A DNA stretch of 64,000 bases from Enterobacter cloacae (lineage in GTDB: Bacteria; Pseudomonadota; Gammaproteobacteria; Enterobacterales; Enterobacteriaceae). This document shows, in pieces, positions 10,328 to 20,858 of the stretch; the first letter of the stretch is position 1; each line of letters begins with the position of its first letter. A program made the translations under genes and the position numbers. The stretch is taken from the NCBI GenBank assembly GCA_014169315.1, contig AP022133.1, forward strand, positions 3,286,001 through 3,350,000, written 5' to 3'. The notes under the pieces are model-generated. The model had not been told where the DNA came from. It saw only the letters and a program-made list of their open reading frames with translations, and did no database searches.

Positions 10328-11023
10328 TCACATAAACTCTACAATATCATCGTTATCCGGCTTACCGCCGCTGAGCGCTTCATCAAAGTAGTGCTTCGGT
10401 ACGGTATAACGCAGATGGTCGAGTGCAAACTGCATGCTGCGATCGTCAATCGCGTGACCCAAATCGTCAACGATATCCAGCGTGACATCCCCGCCTTCGC
10501 GGATCAGGGCTTCCTGCGCGGCAACCGCATGCGAAAGCTCAATCACCCGGTCGTCACCACCGTGGATCAAATGGATTGTGGTCTGCGTTGTTGCGCTTTG
10601 CGGTAGCGTCGCAAAACGGCCGTTAAAGGCAATAACACGTGAGACCAGACCCGGCTGCGCTTTTACACTCTCCAGCGACATGATGGCCCCTTGCGAGAAG
10701 CCAATCAGCGCCGTGGCATCCGCGCCTACGCCGCTTTGCTGCTGCCAGTAGCGTACCGTTTCGATAAAGGTCGGCATGATGGCATCAATCCGCGCCTGAC
10801 GATTTTCTTCCGTCACGCCCTGCACGGAGAACCACTGTCGCCCGTTCGGGCCACACGGCTCCACACCACCAATGCTGACAATCAGCGCCTGGGGAAAAAC
10901 AGGTGCAAACCAGCTGCCAATCTGCCCCATATTGACGGCGTTATCGCCAACACCATGAAACAGAAGCAGTAACTGTTTAGCCGGTTTGTCGGGACTTTGA
11001 ACAACAAAATGGTCGTGTTTCAT
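10328..11023 (-). CDS. ypfH: YpfH, alpha/beta-hydrolase esterase
   Basis: A 231-residue carboxylesterase-like alpha/beta hydrolase (E. coli YpfH has 232). The nucleophile elbow is visible in ALIGFSQGAIMS (GFSQG), the oxyanion region in LLLFHGVGDN, a probable acid in IHLIHGGDD and the catalytic His in DDLGHAID. The E. coli homolog shows weak esterase activity on short acyl esters; its natural substrate is unknown. ATG 11023 follows GGAGACC; an in-frame codon 20 residues upstream is not conserved. The gene lies 73 bases downstream of tmcA on the same strand. Confidence 0.9.
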   Translation of the reverse strand: MKHDHFVVQSPDKPAKQLLLLFHGVGDNAVNMGQIGSWFAPVFPQALIVSIGGVEPCGPNGRQWFSVQGVTEENRQARIDAIMPTFIETVRYWQQQSGVGADATALIGFSQGAIMSLESVKAQPGLVSRVIAFNGRFATLPQSATTQTTIHLIHGGDDRVIELSHAVAAQEALIREGGDVTLDIVDDLGHAIDDRSMQFALDHLRYTVPKHYFDEALSGGKPDNDDIVEFM

Positions 11024-11096
11024 GGCGGTCTCCTTAATTGATGACCTGGATCCTACACCTCCCGGAGTGAATGACCATGCCACTTTACTGAAGAAG

Positions 11097-13070
11097 TCAT
11101 TGAAAAAATTGCCATTGCAAAACCGTGTTCTTCAGCGTCTGACAGCGCGGATTATCAAGACATTCAAGCGCCTGTATCGCTTCGCTGCGAAGCCTTGCCA
11201 GCAGCGCTTTTCGCCCGGAGAGCGCCAGTTCAGCACTGAGTTGTGCGTCGTCTTTTTTCCCCTCAATTTTACCGCGCAGGGCCGGGAGCGGCATCTCCAC
11301 GGCGAGCAGCAAGCGTGTTAACGCGGCAACAGAGGTAGAAAACGCCCGGTGGGCAAAGGCAAACCCCGCCAGTTCCAGCCAGTCGTCATTATTAAGGGTA
11401 GCTTCCCAGCCATCCTCCACCGGGATCTTTTCGTCATTCCAGAACGACAGGATCCGCGCATCGCGACGCAGGCGTTGTTGCGCCTGTTCACACAGCCGAT
11501 GCCCCGCTTCGCTCTGTGGCAGTAACGCCATTGCGGTGTAGCAGCCACTGCTGGCTTCGCGATGGCTGCCCATTCGCACCAGCACAAAACCACATCGTTG
11601 CCAGAAACGCCACAGCTCGTCGGTATAACCAAAACTGACCGACAGATAATCCTGACCCCTTGCATTGTGGATCAGCGCCTGTCCGATACCTTCCCGTTGA
11701 CGCCAGGGATGAACGGCAATGCGGGTTATCCGCCGCCCCTTAAGCGTCGCCGCCAGAGGAGAGCAGCCATGTGCCGCCAGCGACTGCGCCACAAGGTTCC
11801 CACGAGGCCGACGAAAACCCGCCCACACCGCGCGGCTCAGTTCAGGGCTTAAACCGCCCTCATCCACCAGCCAGAGCGCGCCAGCAATGGCAGAGCCGGT
11901 TTGTGCGACAGCAAAGTGTTGGCCGGGCGCATCCATCATGCGGCGTAAATCCAGCGGTGATGTGCGGTAATGCGCGGCACACAGCAGTTCATAAACGCTC
12001 GCCACAAGCGCCGGGTTGCTTTCCCACGCCTGTGGCTCCAGTGAGGTTAAACATACTTCACCTTCCGGTTTTTGGTCGATGAGCGCATCGTCAAACAACA
12101 GCGCGCGGGCGACCACCCGTTCAAGTGGACACCCGGCAGCCCAGCGAACCGGTGTTGATAAGCTATAGCGTTGCAAGTCGCTGAAGCGGGTGCAGAATTT
12201 CAGCAAAAATCCTCGCCCCGTACCTTCATAGCCCTGAACCGTCGTCGTCAGCAGTACGCGAGGAAAACGCGCGGCCAGTTTCTCCAGAAGCGGGCCAGGA
12301 ATAGCCGCCGCCTCATCAACAACAAGCCAGTCAGCCTCCAGCGTGGACGCCAGCAGCGCATCCGGAGCCATAAAGTAAAAATGTTCCCCGGCAAAACGGG
12401 CTATCACATCCGTGGCCCCTTTTGTCGGAGCGGTGACAACGGCCCGGCCCGGTATGCGATTTAATAGCATCCCCGCCAGCGCCGACTTTCCGCGCCCGCG
12501 CGCAGCCGTGACGGCCACCACGCCGTTTTTCATTGCCAGGAGTACCGCCAGAATATCGGCCTGCTCGCGCTGCGGCGCACCGCTGGCAGGCAGCCAGTCA
12601 GGTTCATCAGAAAATGGAGGAAGTGATAAAGGCTGCTCTTGTTGCCACACGATCGCATCAGGATCGGCGATAATCGTCCGGCAAAAATGGTACACAAAAT
12701 GCGGAGTGGCAATCGGTTCGGCGGTGTCGCTCCAGCGAAGGGAATCGCTGTCCGGCGTCCTCGCCCAGCCAGAGAGAGGAGGAACCAGCAACACCAGCAG
12801 GCTCCCGGCACGCAGCGTCCCGCTCAGTGCTGCAAAGGCTGAAACATCAAACCCGGTACGGGCATCAAAAACCGCGTGCAGAAACTCGCGTCCCAACAGC
12901 CCACTGATGGCTTGTGAGTGGTTTTCATCCAGCCACAGCCAGTCGCCAGGCAGGGTATCTCGCAGAGCAACGGCCTGTGCCTGTGCCCACGGCGCATCGC
13001 CGCTGAGCACCACCAGCCGACGATGCCCTTTACGCTGGAGCTGGTTAATCAGACGTTCAAACGGCAACAT
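11097..13070 (-). CDS. tmcA: tRNA(Met) cytidine acetyltransferase TmcA
   Basis: A 657-residue enzyme that makes N4-acetylcytidine at the wobble position (C34) of elongator tRNA-Met, using acetyl-CoA and ATP. Visible: an N-terminal DUF1726 region; a RecA-like helicase module with Walker A (TAARGRGKSALAG) and a DEAA box (LVVDEAAAIP); a GNAT acetyltransferase domain (RITRIAVHPWRQREGIGQAL); and a C-terminal tRNA-binding tail. ATG 13070 is preferred because it overlaps the ypfJ stop as TGATG, which suggests translational coupling, and fits the E. coli N-terminus. A further upstream in-frame codon at 13097 would lie inside ypfJ. Confidence 0.92.
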   Translation of the reverse strand: MLPFERLINQLQRKGHRRLVVLSGDAPWAQAQAVALRDTLPGDWLWLDENHSQAISGLLGREFLHAVFDARTGFDVSAFAALSGTLRAGSLLVLLVPPLSGWARTPDSDSLRWSDTAEPIATPHFVYHFCRTIIADPDAIVWQQEQPLSLPPFSDEPDWLPASGAPQREQADILAVLLAMKNGVVAVTAARGRGKSALAGMLLNRIPGRAVVTAPTKGATDVIARFAGEHFYFMAPDALLASTLEADWLVVDEAAAIPGPLLEKLAARFPRVLLTTTVQGYEGTGRGFLLKFCTRFSDLQRYSLSTPVRWAAGCPLERVVARALLFDDALIDQKPEGEVCLTSLEPQAWESNPALVASVYELLCAAHYRTSPLDLRRMMDAPGQHFAVAQTGSAIAGALWLVDEGGLSPELSRAVWAGFRRPRGNLVAQSLAAHGCSPLAATLKGRRITRIAVHPWRQREGIGQALIHNARGQDYLSVSFGYTDELWRFWQRCGFVLVRMGSHREASSGCYTAMALLPQSEAGHRLCEQAQQRLRRDARILSFWNDEKIPVEDGWEATLNNDDWLELAGFAFAHRAFSTSVAALTRLLLAVEMPLPALRGKIEGKKDDAQLSAELALSGRKALLARLRSEAIQALECLDNPRCQTLKNTVLQWQFFQ

Positions 13071-13939
13071 CACATGGCTTTGCCAAAGGTATTGCACTGC
13101 GCCGGGTTGCCGCTGTCGAAACCGCGCTTGAACCAGCTGTAACGTTGTTCAGACGTACCGTGTGTGAAACTGTCCGGTACCACCCTCCCCTGGCTCTGCT
13201 GCTGAAGGCGATCGTCCCCAATGGCCTGCGCGGCATTTAACGCCTCTTCCAGGTCACCTGATTCAAGAACGCCCTGCTTCTGCATGGTATGGCCCCAGAC
13301 CCCCGCAAAGCAGTCTGCCTGTAGCTCCATACGCACAGAAAGACGATTCACCTCTGCCTGAGAGGCATTTTGCTGCAGCTGACGTACTTTAGGCTCAATA
13401 CCCAGCAATTTTTGCACGTGATGTCCGACTTCATGCGCAATCACATACCCCTGGGCAAAATCGCCGTCGGCACCCAGTTTGCGTTTCATATCATCGTAAA
13501 AAGAGAGATCGATATAGACAGTGCTGTCAGCCGGGCAGTAGAACGGCCCCATCACCGACTGCCCGGTTCCGCATCCGGTACGGGTCGCGCCACGGTACAT
13601 CACCAGCTTCGGCTGTTGGTAGGTTCGCCCCATTTTATCGAACAGCTGACCCCACGTGTCTTCTGTGGTGGCGAGGATAACGGAGGTAAATTTAGCCGCT
13701 TCATCTTCATTCGGGCTGATGGAGCGCTGAGAGTGTTGCTGCTGTTGAAGAGGTTGTCCGGTCATTAAACCGGTAAGATCGACACCGTAGTAACCCGCAA
13801 CCAGAACCACAATAAGCAGAATGATACCGCCCTTTCCGCTGGGTAGCCGGAAGCCGGGGCCGCCCATTGAAGGGCCACCGCCATCATTGCTGCGTCTGTC
13901 TTCTACATTGTCACTTTCACGACGCCCTTGCCAGCGCAT
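13070..13939 (-). CDS. ypfJ: YpfJ, neutral zinc metallopeptidase family protein
   Basis: A 289-residue protein of the YpfJ/neutral zinc metallopeptidase family. The N-terminus is cytoplasmic and Gly/Arg-rich, then comes one transmembrane helix ([17 protein letters not shown], about 37-53) and a C-terminal peptidase domain. The zinc motif HEVGHH is visible in [12 protein letters not shown] (about residue 167), with a downstream Glu/Asp-rich [14 protein letters not shown] that may hold the third ligand. Substrate is unknown. The stop overlaps the tmcA start by one base. Confidence 0.9.
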   Translation of the reverse strand: MRWQGRRESDNVEDRRSNDGGGPSMGGPGFRLPSGKGGIILLIVVLVAGYYGVDLTGLMTGQPLQQQQHSQRSISPNEDEAAKFTSVILATTEDTWGQLFDKMGRTYQQPKLVMYRGATRTGCGTGQSVMGPFYCPADSTVYIDLSFYDDMKRKLGADGDFAQGYVIAHEVGHHVQKLLGIEPKVRQLQQNASQAEVNRLSVRMELQADCFAGVWGHTMQKQGVLESGDLEEALNAAQAIGDDRLQQQSQGRVVPDSFTHGTSEQRYSWFKRGFDSGNPAQCNTFGKAM

Positions 13940-14022
13940 AACTACCTCGAACTATTCCATTTATAATAGTTATGATCGTAGGCGGTTAGCGGCAAGATTA
14001 CCATAGGAAACAACGGTAAGAA

Positions 14023-14048
14023 GCCAAAGGATGCGAACATCCTTTGGC
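14023..14048 (-). terminator. Terminator downstream of purC
   Basis: Perfect 11-bp stem GCCAAAGGATG / CATCCTTTGGC. On the reverse strand the loop is TTCG, a very stable tetraloop, and it is followed by TTCTT. It lies just after the purC stop. Confidence 0.75.
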
Positions 14049-14058
14049 GACAGAGGGG

Positions 14059-14772
14059 TTAGTCGAGCTTAACGCCTAAGCGGTGGGCAACCGCTTCATA
14101 GGCTTCAATCAGGCCACCCAGGCTCTGACGGAAACGGTCTTTGTCCATTTTATCCAGAGTTTCTTTGTCCCACAGACGGCTGCCATCCGGTGAGAATTCA
14201 TCACCCAGCACCACTTCGCCTTTGAACAGACCAAACTCCAGCTTGAAGTCGACCAGGATCAGACCCGCATCATCAAACAGTTTTTTCAGCACGTCGTTGG
14301 CTTTGTAGGTCAGCTCTTTCATGCGCGCCAGGTTCTCTTTGTTCACCCAGCCAAAGGTTTCACAGTAAGAGTCGTTGACCATTGGATCGTGCATGGCGTC
14401 GTTTTTCAGGAACAGGTCGAACAGCGGTGGGTTCAGTTCAATACCTTCTTCAATGCCAAGACGCTTCACCAGGGAGCCCGCGGCACGGTTACGAACGACA
14501 CACTCAACCGGAACCATATCCAGTTTTTTCACCAGACATTCCGTATCGGACAGCAACGCTTCCATCTGGGTCGGGATACCCGCTTCGGCCAGTTTGGTCA
14601 TAATGAAGTGGTTGAACTTGTTGTTCACCATGCCCTTACGATCGAACTGCTCAATGCGCGCGCCATCCCCTGCTGACGTATCATTGCGGAACTCGAGCAC
14701 CAACAGATCCGGGTTTTCCGTGCTGTATACGGTCTTCGCTTTGCCACGATACAACTCAGCTTGCTTCTGCAT
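14059..14772 (-). CDS. purC: Phosphoribosylaminoimidazole-succinocarboxamide synthase PurC (SAICAR synthetase)
   Basis: A 237-residue enzyme that joins aspartate to CAIR with ATP in de novo purine synthesis; the length equals E. coli PurC. Recognisable motifs: N-terminal [10 protein letters not shown] (ATP-binding loop), [28 protein letters not shown], and LVDFKLEFG near the metal-binding region. Two ATGs lie close together (14778 and 14772); the second has the better spacing to AGGAG and matches the E. coli start. A PurR box lies upstream at 14825. It is downstream of the dapA-bamC operon but separated from it by a terminator. Confidence 0.96.
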   Translation of the reverse strand: MQKQAELYRGKAKTVYSTENPDLLVLEFRNDTSAGDGARIEQFDRKGMVNNKFNHFIMTKLAEAGIPTQMEALLSDTECLVKKLDMVPVECVVRNRAAGSLVKRLGIEEGIELNPPLFDLFLKNDAMHDPMVNDSYCETFGWVNKENLARMKELTYKANDVLKKLFDDAGLILVDFKLEFGLFKGEVVLGDEFSPDGSRLWDKETLDKMDKDRFRQSLGGLIEAYEAVAHRLGVKLD

Positions 14773-14824
14773 CTTCATTACTCCTGGTGTGATGATTTGT
14801 GTTCAAAACTGGGGATATTATGCC

Positions 14825-14840
14825 ACGCACACGTTTGCGT
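14825..14840. promoter_or_regulatory. PurR operator of purC
   Basis: ACGCACACGTTTGCGT differs from the PurR consensus ACGCAAACGTTTGCGT at one position. It lies 53 bases upstream of the purC start. PurR with hypoxanthine or guanine represses purC in E. coli, and the same is inferred here. Confidence 0.88.
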
Positions 14841-14849
14841 AGCACTAAA

Positions 14850-14875
14850 ATAAAAAGGGCTGGATTAACCAGCCC
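14850..14875 (-). terminator. Terminator after bamC
   Basis: On the reverse strand, the stem GGGCTGG / CCAGCCC with a TTAAT loop is followed by TTTTTATTT. It ends the dapA-bamC transcript before the purC promoter. Confidence 0.85.
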
Positions 14876-14881
14876 TCATAT

Positions 14882-15916
14882 TTATTTGCTGAATGCAGCC
14901 TGGAAGACCGCGACCAGCGCATCGTTCTGCGACTGGGTCAGCGTATGACCTTTCGGATCGATAAACTGCAGGCTACTGCGGTTATCGAGGTCGCCTACCT
15001 GAATCTTGTAGTCGCCGGAGGCCAGTTGCGGATCATGCGCACCCAGTTCCTGCCATGCGCTGTCAGACAGCGGTTTATATGTTGCCGTGACGCTACCCGT
15101 TGAACGCGTGCTGTCGGTCACTTTCATTCCCACTTTTTCCAGCGTCGCTGGCAGGCGCTGCCAGGTCTGGTTAAACGGCGCACGTACCACCAGCATTGGC
15201 AGACCGGTTTCGTCTGCAGCGCTCTGGACATCGAAGGTCACACCGTTGCGGCCCTGTGCAGAGTTCGCCGCGTCGGTCGCGTTCTTATCAAGACCTGCGG
15301 CAATCACGTTCAGCATTTCGGTGCTGTAACGCTGCATGGAGGCTGGGTCAGCAACCGGTTTACCCGCCTGCTCCAGGTTTAACAGCTTAACGGTAACCGC
15401 CTGCTGATAACCCTGTGGTTTAACGGAGACTTGATAACGACCACGGTACTGCTGATCTTCATCCAGACGGTTCCACTCAACCCAGTCGGTGGTTAAGCTC
15501 TGGCTGGCGTCATCGCGTTTTGCAATCGTGTAATTCTTCGACTGAATAACGCTAACAACCTGCGGCCACAGCGTACTGTTACGACTGTTTTCAACCATCA
15601 GAGACGCCGTATCACCGGTAAACTGGGTACGCGCCCCGTTCACCAGAGCCAGGGGCTGAGCTGGTGGACGAATATCAAGTGCTTTACCAACCAGACCGCT
15701 GCCGTTAGCCACGGGGATATTATAATCGCCGTTCTGAATCGGCAGGATCATGCCAGCCGGTGCGTGAAGTTCAGCAAGCGGTGTCGCATCCAGATAGGAT
15801 TCATCACCGCTCACCTGGCGCTTGTAGCGCGAGTCTGAACTACAGGCAGCGAGCAGCATAACAAGCGAAACACTCGCAACCTTCGCCAGGCGCGACTTCT
15901 GTACTGAATAAGCCAT
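14882..15916 (-). CDS. bamC: Outer membrane protein assembly factor BamC
   Basis: A 344-residue outer membrane lipoprotein, a subunit of the Bam complex (BamABCDE) that folds beta-barrel proteins. The signal peptide ends in a lipobox, LLAAC, with lipidated Cys25. The next segment ([19 protein letters not shown]) is the unstructured BamD-binding region, followed by two helix-grip domains. ATG 15916 fits E. coli; the TTG one codon upstream is not needed. It follows dapA by 16 bases and is co-transcribed with it, as in E. coli. Confidence 0.95.
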   Translation of the reverse strand: MAYSVQKSRLAKVASVSLVMLLAACSSDSRYKRQVSGDESYLDATPLAELHAPAGMILPIQNGDYNIPVANGSGLVGKALDIRPPAQPLALVNGARTQFTGDTASLMVENSRNSTLWPQVVSVIQSKNYTIAKRDDASQSLTTDWVEWNRLDEDQQYRGRYQVSVKPQGYQQAVTVKLLNLEQAGKPVADPASMQRYSTEMLNVIAAGLDKNATDAANSAQGRNGVTFDVQSAADETGLPMLVVRAPFNQTWQRLPATLEKVGMKVTDSTRSTGSVTATYKPLSDSAWQELGAHDPQLASGDYKIQVGDLDNRSSLQFIDPKGHTLTQSQNDALVAVFQAAFSK

Positions 15917-15932
15917 CAAATCTCCCTAAACT

Positions 15933-16811
15933 TTACAGCAAACCGGCATGCTTCAGCGCAGCAGTGACGATTTCACGACCGTGGTCGGTAATCGGTGTCA
16001 TTGGCAGACGCAGCGTATCGGTTGCTACAAGTCCCAACTCCTTACAGGCCCATTTCACTGGGATCGGATTGGGTTCGACAAATAATTTATTGTGCAATGG
16101 CATCAGACGATGATTGATCACGCGAGCTTCATTAAAGTGACCCGCTGCCGCCAGCTTGCACATTTCAGCCATATCACGCGCCGCAACGTTCGCCGTTACG
16201 GAAATCACGCCGTGACCACCGAGCTGCATAAAGTCCAGCGCGGTCGCATCATCACCGCTCAACAGGATAAAGTCATCTGAAACCAGCTCTTTGATCTGAT
16301 GAACGCGGCTTAAGTTCCCTGTGGCCTCTTTAATCCCGATAATATTTTTTACTTCCGCGAGACGACCAACGGTTTCCGGCAGCATATCGCAGCCAGTACG
16401 GGACGGCACATTATACAGAATTTGTGGCAAGTCAGTATGTTCAGCGATGGCGCTGAAATGCTGGAACAAACCTTCCTGAGTAGGACGGTTGTAGTATGGT
16501 GTCACCGTCAGACAACCCACGATGCCACTGTCGTTAAAACGTTTGGTCAGGCTAATTGCCTCTGCGGTTGCATTGGCTCCCGTACCTGCGATGACCGGAA
16601 TACGCCCATCAGCCAGTTCAAGGGTCAGCATAACCACATCGCCGTGCTCTTCGTGGCTCAGCGTTGCAGATTCACCGGTAGTCCCTACCGAAACGATCGC
16701 CGAGGTTCCATTGGCGACATGGTAATCAATGAGCTTCTTCATGCTTGACCGGCAGACATTACCTTTTTCATCCATCGGTGTAACAAGCGCGACAATACTT
16801 CCCGTGAACAT
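15933..16811 (-). CDS. dapA: 4-hydroxy-tetrahydrodipicolinate synthase DapA
   Basis: A 292-residue class I aldolase (TIM barrel) that condenses pyruvate with aspartate semialdehyde, the first step committed to diaminopimelate and lysine. Visible: the N-terminal [23 protein letters not shown]; the catalytic Tyr in YYNRPTQEG; and the Schiff-base Lys near residue 161 in GIKEATGNL. The allosteric lysine-binding region is of E. coli type. It is divergent from gcvR, with a 145-base shared upstream region. Confidence 0.96.
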   Translation of the reverse strand: MFTGSIVALVTPMDEKGNVCRSSMKKLIDYHVANGTSAIVSVGTTGESATLSHEEHGDVVMLTLELADGRIPVIAGTGANATAEAISLTKRFNDSGIVGCLTVTPYYNRPTQEGLFQHFSAIAEHTDLPQILYNVPSRTGCDMLPETVGRLAEVKNIIGIKEATGNLSRVHQIKELVSDDFILLSGDDATALDFMQLGGHGVISVTANVAARDMAEMCKLAAAGHFNEARVINHRLMPLHNKLFVEPNPIPVKWACKELGLVATDTLRLPMTPITDHGREIVTAALKHAGLL

Positions 16812-16956
16812 GGGCCATCCTCTGTGCGAACAAGAGTCTCAATGGTACGTTTGGAACTGTAATAAAAGCAAGCGACCTGAGGCCTTCAGGCGGTTGTATG
16901 CATGTTTTTTTTATGCTTTCCTTAGGAAGACTTAACCAAGCAAAGGAAGAACGGGT

Positions 16957-17526
16957 TTGACAACCTCATCACAACATTACCTGGTTATCACTGCGCTGGG
17001 TGCTGACAGGCCGGGGATAGTGAATACCATCACCCGCCACGTAAGCAGCTGCGGCTGTAATATCGAAGACAGTCGTCTGGCGATGCTGGGCGAAGAGTTC
17101 ACATTTATTATGCTGCTTTCCGGGACATGGAATGCCATTACGCTTATCGAATCGACCCTGCCGCTCAAAGGCGCAGAGCTGGATTTGCTGATCGTGATGA
17201 AACGCACCACCGCACGTCCACGTCCGGCAATGCCTGCAACCGTCTGGGTGCAGGTTGAAGTCCCTGATTCACCGCATCTGATTGAACGTTTTACAGCGCT
17301 TTTTGACAGCCATCAGATGAACATTGCTGAACTGGTCTCCCGCACACAGCCAGGGGATGACAGTGCCGTTCCCACGCTCTTTATTCAAATTACCGCGCAT
17401 AGCCCTGCCTCGCAGGATGCGTCAAATATCGAGCAAGCGTTCAAAGCCCTCTGTACAGAGTTAAACGCGCAAGGCAGTATAAGCGTCGTCAATTATTCGC
17501 AGCATGAACAGGATGGAGTTGAGTAA
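16957..17526 (+). CDS. gcvR: Glycine cleavage system transcriptional repressor GcvR
   Basis: A 189-residue protein with two ACT domains (about residues 1-85 and 92-175). In E. coli it binds glycine and antagonises the activator GcvA, so repressing gcvTHP when glycine is low. The N-terminus YLVITALGADRPGIVNTIT is the ACT glycine-binding start. The start codon is TTG 16957, as in E. coli, with AAGGAAG upstream. The stop overlaps the bcp ATG as TAATG, so bcp is translationally coupled. Confidence 0.93.
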   Translation: MTTSSQHYLVITALGADRPGIVNTITRHVSSCGCNIEDSRLAMLGEEFTFIMLLSGTWNAITLIESTLPLKGAELDLLIVMKRTTARPRPAMPATVWVQVEVPDSPHLIERFTALFDSHQMNIAELVSRTQPGDDSAVPTLFIQITAHSPASQDASNIEQAFKALCTELNAQGSISVVNYSQHEQDGVE

Positions 17527-17996
17527 TGAATCCACTGAAAGCCGGTGACATCGCACCGAAATTTAGCTTACCGGATCAAGACGGTGAGCAAGTAAATTTG
17601 ACCGACTTCCAGGGACAGCGTGTTCTGGTCTATTTTTACCCGAAAGCCATGACGCCTGGCTGTACCGTGCAGGCTTGTGGGTTACGCGACAACATGGATG
17701 AGTTGAAAAAAGTCGGCGTGGAAGTGCTGGGCATCAGCACCGATAAACCAGAGAAGCTGTCACGTTTTGCGGAAAAAGAGCTGCTGAACTTCACGCTGCT
17801 TTCCGACGAAGACCACCAGACATGCGAGCAGTTTGGCGTCTGGGGTGAGAAGTCCTTTATGGGCAAAACTTACGACGGTATTCACCGCATCAGCTTCCTG
17901 ATTGATGCCGACGGTAAAGTTGAACACGTGTTCGATGACTTCAAAACCAGCAATCACCACGACGTGGTGTTGAACTGGCTGAAAGCGAGCGCCTGA
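17526..17996 (+). CDS. bcp: Thioredoxin-dependent thiol peroxidase Bcp
   Basis: A 156-residue peroxiredoxin of the BCP/PrxQ class that reduces hydrogen peroxide and organic peroxides with thioredoxin. The peroxidatic Cys is in MTPGCTVQACGLRD (Cys46), and the second Cys five residues later is the resolving Cys typical of alpha2-type PrxQ. The catalytic Thr/Pro precede it. It starts within the gcvR stop codon (TAATG). A terminator follows at 18005. Confidence 0.95.
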   Translation: MNPLKAGDIAPKFSLPDQDGEQVNLTDFQGQRVLVYFYPKAMTPGCTVQACGLRDNMDELKKVGVEVLGISTDKPEKLSRFAEKELLNFTLLSDEDHQTCEQFGVWGEKSFMGKTYDGIHRISFLIDADGKVEHVFDDFKTSNHHDVVLNWLKASA

Positions 17997-18004
17997 TAAA
18001 CAGT

Positions 18005-18031
18005 AAAACGGTAACCCCGGTTGCCGTTTTT
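18005..18031 (+). terminator. Terminator of the gcvR-bcp operon
   Basis: Stem AAAACGGTAACC / GGTTGCCGTTTT with a short loop and a T run, directly after the bcp stop. One G-T mismatch lies inside the stem. Confidence 0.8.
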
Positions 18032-18041
18032 AGTGTTTACG

Positions 18042-18080
18042 CCCTCTCCCGTCGGAGAGGGTTGGGGCGAGGGTATCAGG
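18042..18080. repeat. CCCTCTCC-type intergenic repeat between bcp and perM
   Basis: CCCTCTCCC-GTC-GGAGAGGG followed by a G-rich GTTGGGGCGAGGG tail. It is a member of the palindromic repeat family also seen at 10296, 25942 and 52737. It sits between convergent genes and may act as a second terminator for perM. Confidence 0.65.
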
Positions 18081-18091
18081 CCCCACTATCT

Positions 18092-19156
18092 CTACGTTTT
18101 GTCAACCGCAGGCGCATCCGGCCACGCATGGACTACGGCTTTAATCAGCGTTGCCAGCGGAATAGCAAAGAACACGCCCCAGAATCCCCACAGACCACCG
18201 AAAATCACCACGGATAAAATAATCACCAGCGGATGCAGGTTCACCGCTTCCGAGAACAGCACCGGCACCAGCAGGTTTCCATCCAGCCCCTGAATGATCA
18301 GGTACACCGCGAAGCAACTCCAGAACTCGGTACCCAGGCCAAACTGGAACAGCGCGACACCCACCACCGGGATAGTCACCACAAACGCACCGATGTACGG
18401 AATCAGTACTGAAAACCCCACCAGCACGGCTAACAGCAAGGAGTAGTTCAGACCAAAGATCAGGAATCCAATCCAGGTCGCGACGCCCACGACAATCATC
18501 TCCAGTACCTTGCCGCGAATGTAGTTGGTGATTTGTTGGTTCATCTCCTCCCAGACCTGCCCGGCCAGACCACGGTTGCGCGGCAGAATACGGCGAACGG
18601 CATTCAGCATCTGGTCCTTATCTTTGACCAGGAAGAAAACCATTAACGGAACGAGCACAAGGTATACAGCCAGAGTGAGCAGCCCCACCAGCGACGCCAG
18701 AGAGTACTTCACCACCGAATCCCCCATCGTCATGATGCGGGCACGCATGTTTTCCGCCATCGCATCAATAATCCCGGCATCCATCAGCGCAGGATAACGA
18801 CGCGGCAGCGTGGCGGCGAAATCAGAAAGCTTATTCAACATACCGGGCATATCGCGGATAAGGTTGATCCCCTGCTGCCAGGCAACAGGCATTACCACAA
18901 ATGACATCAGCAGCAATATGCCGACAAACAGTACCAGCACGATACTGGTCGCCCAGCGGCGCGAACAGCCGATATTTTCCAGGCGCGCCGTTGGCCACTC
19001 CAGCAGGTACGCCAGTACAATCGCCACCAGCAGCGGAGCCAGAAGACCACTAAAGAAGAACAGAATACCGAACCCGGCAACCAGGATAACCAGCAAAGCA
19101 ATGGCTTCCGGGTCACTAAACCGACGCCGATACCACTGCATTAACATTTCGAGCAT
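18092..19156 (-). CDS. perM: PerM, AI-2E family inner membrane protein
   Basis: A 354-residue membrane protein of the AI-2 exporter-like (PerM/TqsA) family with about eight transmembrane helices: two close together at about 19-60, one near 70, then 150-175 and five towards the C-terminus. The family motif GLLAPLLVAIVLAYLLEWP is present. E. coli PerM is a putative permease of unknown substrate, so AI-2 export should not be assumed. ATG 19156 matches the homolog. It is divergent from bepA. Confidence 0.88.
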   Translation of the reverse strand: MLEMLMQWYRRRFSDPEAIALLVILVAGFGILFFFSGLLAPLLVAIVLAYLLEWPTARLENIGCSRRWATSIVLVLFVGILLLMSFVVMPVAWQQGINLIRDMPGMLNKLSDFAATLPRRYPALMDAGIIDAMAENMRARIMTMGDSVVKYSLASLVGLLTLAVYLVLVPLMVFFLVKDKDQMLNAVRRILPRNRGLAGQVWEEMNQQITNYIRGKVLEMIVVGVATWIGFLIFGLNYSLLLAVLVGFSVLIPYIGAFVVTIPVVGVALFQFGLGTEFWSCFAVYLIIQGLDGNLLVPVLFSEAVNLHPLVIILSVVIFGGLWGFWGVFFAIPLATLIKAVVHAWPDAPAVDKT

Positions 19157-19376
19157 ACAACCCTTCCCTGAATCGGATGGCGGGAGTGAGAATGTGAATT
19201 GTATCTAACTGCCACAAAAAAGACTTTCCTTTTTGACGCACTGTCACGAATTGCAAAACCCTGATGAATGGGATTTTCTTCATGCTTCAACACGGCTACA
19301 CTCGCAGGGCAGTGGAGATGAACGATATGCCGGTTCATCGGTCAAATTAGCACATCCAAAATACAGGACAGTGGTT

Positions 19377-20840
19377 ATGTTCAGGCAGTTGAGAAAAACA
19401 CTGGTTGCGACACTGATTGCCGCACTGACGGTCGGTCAGGTGTTGCCAGCTTTCGCTGACTCGGCCGATTCATTGCCGGATATGGGCACCTCAGCAGCAA
19501 GCACGCTCTCCATTGGGCAGGAGATGCAAATGGGTGATTACTATGTCCGCCAGCTTCGCGGCAGCGCCCCACTGATTAATGACCCTTTACTGGTACAGTA
19601 CATCAACGGTCTGGGGATGCGCCTGGTTGCACATGCCAATTCAGTCAAAACCCCCTTCCACTTCTATTTAATTAATAACGACGAAATCAACGCCTTCGCC
19701 TTCTTTGGCGGTAACGTGGTGCTGCATTCGGCGTTATTCCGTTACTCTGATAACGAAAGCCAGCTGGCTTCGGTCATGGCGCACGAAATTTCACACGTCA
19801 CCCAGCGCCATCTGGCGCGTGCAATGGAAGACCAGAAACGTAACGCCCCGCTGACCTGGGTCGGCGCGCTGGGTTCTATTCTGCTGGCCATGGCCAGCCC
19901 GCAGGCCGGGATGGCAGCGTTAACCGGTACGCTGGCGGGAACGCGTCAGGGGATGATCAGCTTCACCCAGCAAAACGAACAGGAAGCAGACCGTATCGGG
20001 ATTCAGGTATTGCAGCGTGCGGGTTTTGATCCCCAGGCCATGCCAACCTTCCTGGAAAAACTGCTCGATCAGGCGCGCTATTCCACGCGTCCTCCTGAAA
20101 TTCTGCTGACTCACCCGCTGCCAGAAAGCCGCCTGTCGGACGCGCGTAACCGCGCCAACCAGATGCGTCCGGTGGTCGTACAGTCTTCACAAGACTTCTA
20201 CATGGCGAAAGTCAGAACGCTGGGTATGTACAACTCCGGGCGAAACCAGCTCACCAGCGACCTGCTGGATGCCCTGGCAAAAGGCAACGTGCGCGAGAAA
20301 AATGCCGCGCAGTATGGTCAGGCACTACAGGCGATGGGAGCCAGCAAATACGATGACGCACGTAAAATGCTGCAACCACTGCTGGCCGCCGAACCGGGCA
20401 ACCCATGGTATCTCGATCTCGCGACCGATATCGATCTGGGACAGAAAAAAACCACCGATGCGATTAACCGCCTGAAGGGAGCAAAAGATGTACGTACCAA
20501 CCCGGTACTGCAGCTTAACCTGGCGAATGCTTACTTACAGGGCGGTCAGCCGGGTGAAGCGGCGACCATTCTGAACCGCTACACCTTTAACAATAAAGAC
20601 GATCAAAACGGCTGGGACTTGCTCGCCCAGGCCGAAGCGCAGCTCGGTAACCGCGATCAGGAGCTGGCTGCGCGTGCTGAAGGCTTTGCGCTGGTAGGCC
20701 GTCTTGATCAGGCCATTTCCATGCTCAGTAACGCCAGCTCGCAGGTCAAGCTCGGCAGCCTGCAACAGGCCCGTTACGATGCGCGCATCGATCAGCTGCG
20801 CGATCTGCAACAGCGCTTCAAGCCGTACGCGAAGATGTAA
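19377..20840 (+). CDS. bepA: BepA, periplasmic beta-barrel assembly-enhancing metalloprotease
   Basis: A 487-residue M48-family zinc protease and chaperone. It acts in the periplasm on outer membrane proteins such as LptD, either helping assembly or degrading stalled forms. The signal peptide ends AFA at about residue 27. HExxH is visible in [13 protein letters not shown], with the third ligand region [12 protein letters not shown]. The C-terminal half is TPR repeats (about 310-480). ATG 19377 gives the E. coli length; in-frame codons back to 19233 would add 48 unrelated residues. yfgD follows 18 bases after its stop. Confidence 0.94.
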   Translation: MFRQLRKTLVATLIAALTVGQVLPAFADSADSLPDMGTSAASTLSIGQEMQMGDYYVRQLRGSAPLINDPLLVQYINGLGMRLVAHANSVKTPFHFYLINNDEINAFAFFGGNVVLHSALFRYSDNESQLASVMAHEISHVTQRHLARAMEDQKRNAPLTWVGALGSILLAMASPQAGMAALTGTLAGTRQGMISFTQQNEQEADRIGIQVLQRAGFDPQAMPTFLEKLLDQARYSTRPPEILLTHPLPESRLSDARNRANQMRPVVVQSSQDFYMAKVRTLGMYNSGRNQLTSDLLDALAKGNVREKNAAQYGQALQAMGASKYDDARKMLQPLLAAEPGNPWYLDLATDIDLGQKKTTDAINRLKGAKDVRTNPVLQLNLANAYLQGGQPGEAATILNRYTFNNKDDQNGWDLLAQAEAQLGNRDQELAARAEGFALVGRLDQAISMLSNASSQVKLGSLQQARYDARIDQLRDLQQRFKPYAKM

Positions 20841-20858
20841 TACAGGAGAATTCAGGAC

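Noticed and set aside
19233..19376. A 48-residue N-terminal extension of bepA
   Set aside because: It would put 48 non-hydrophobic residues before the signal peptide; ATG 19377 gives the expected start.
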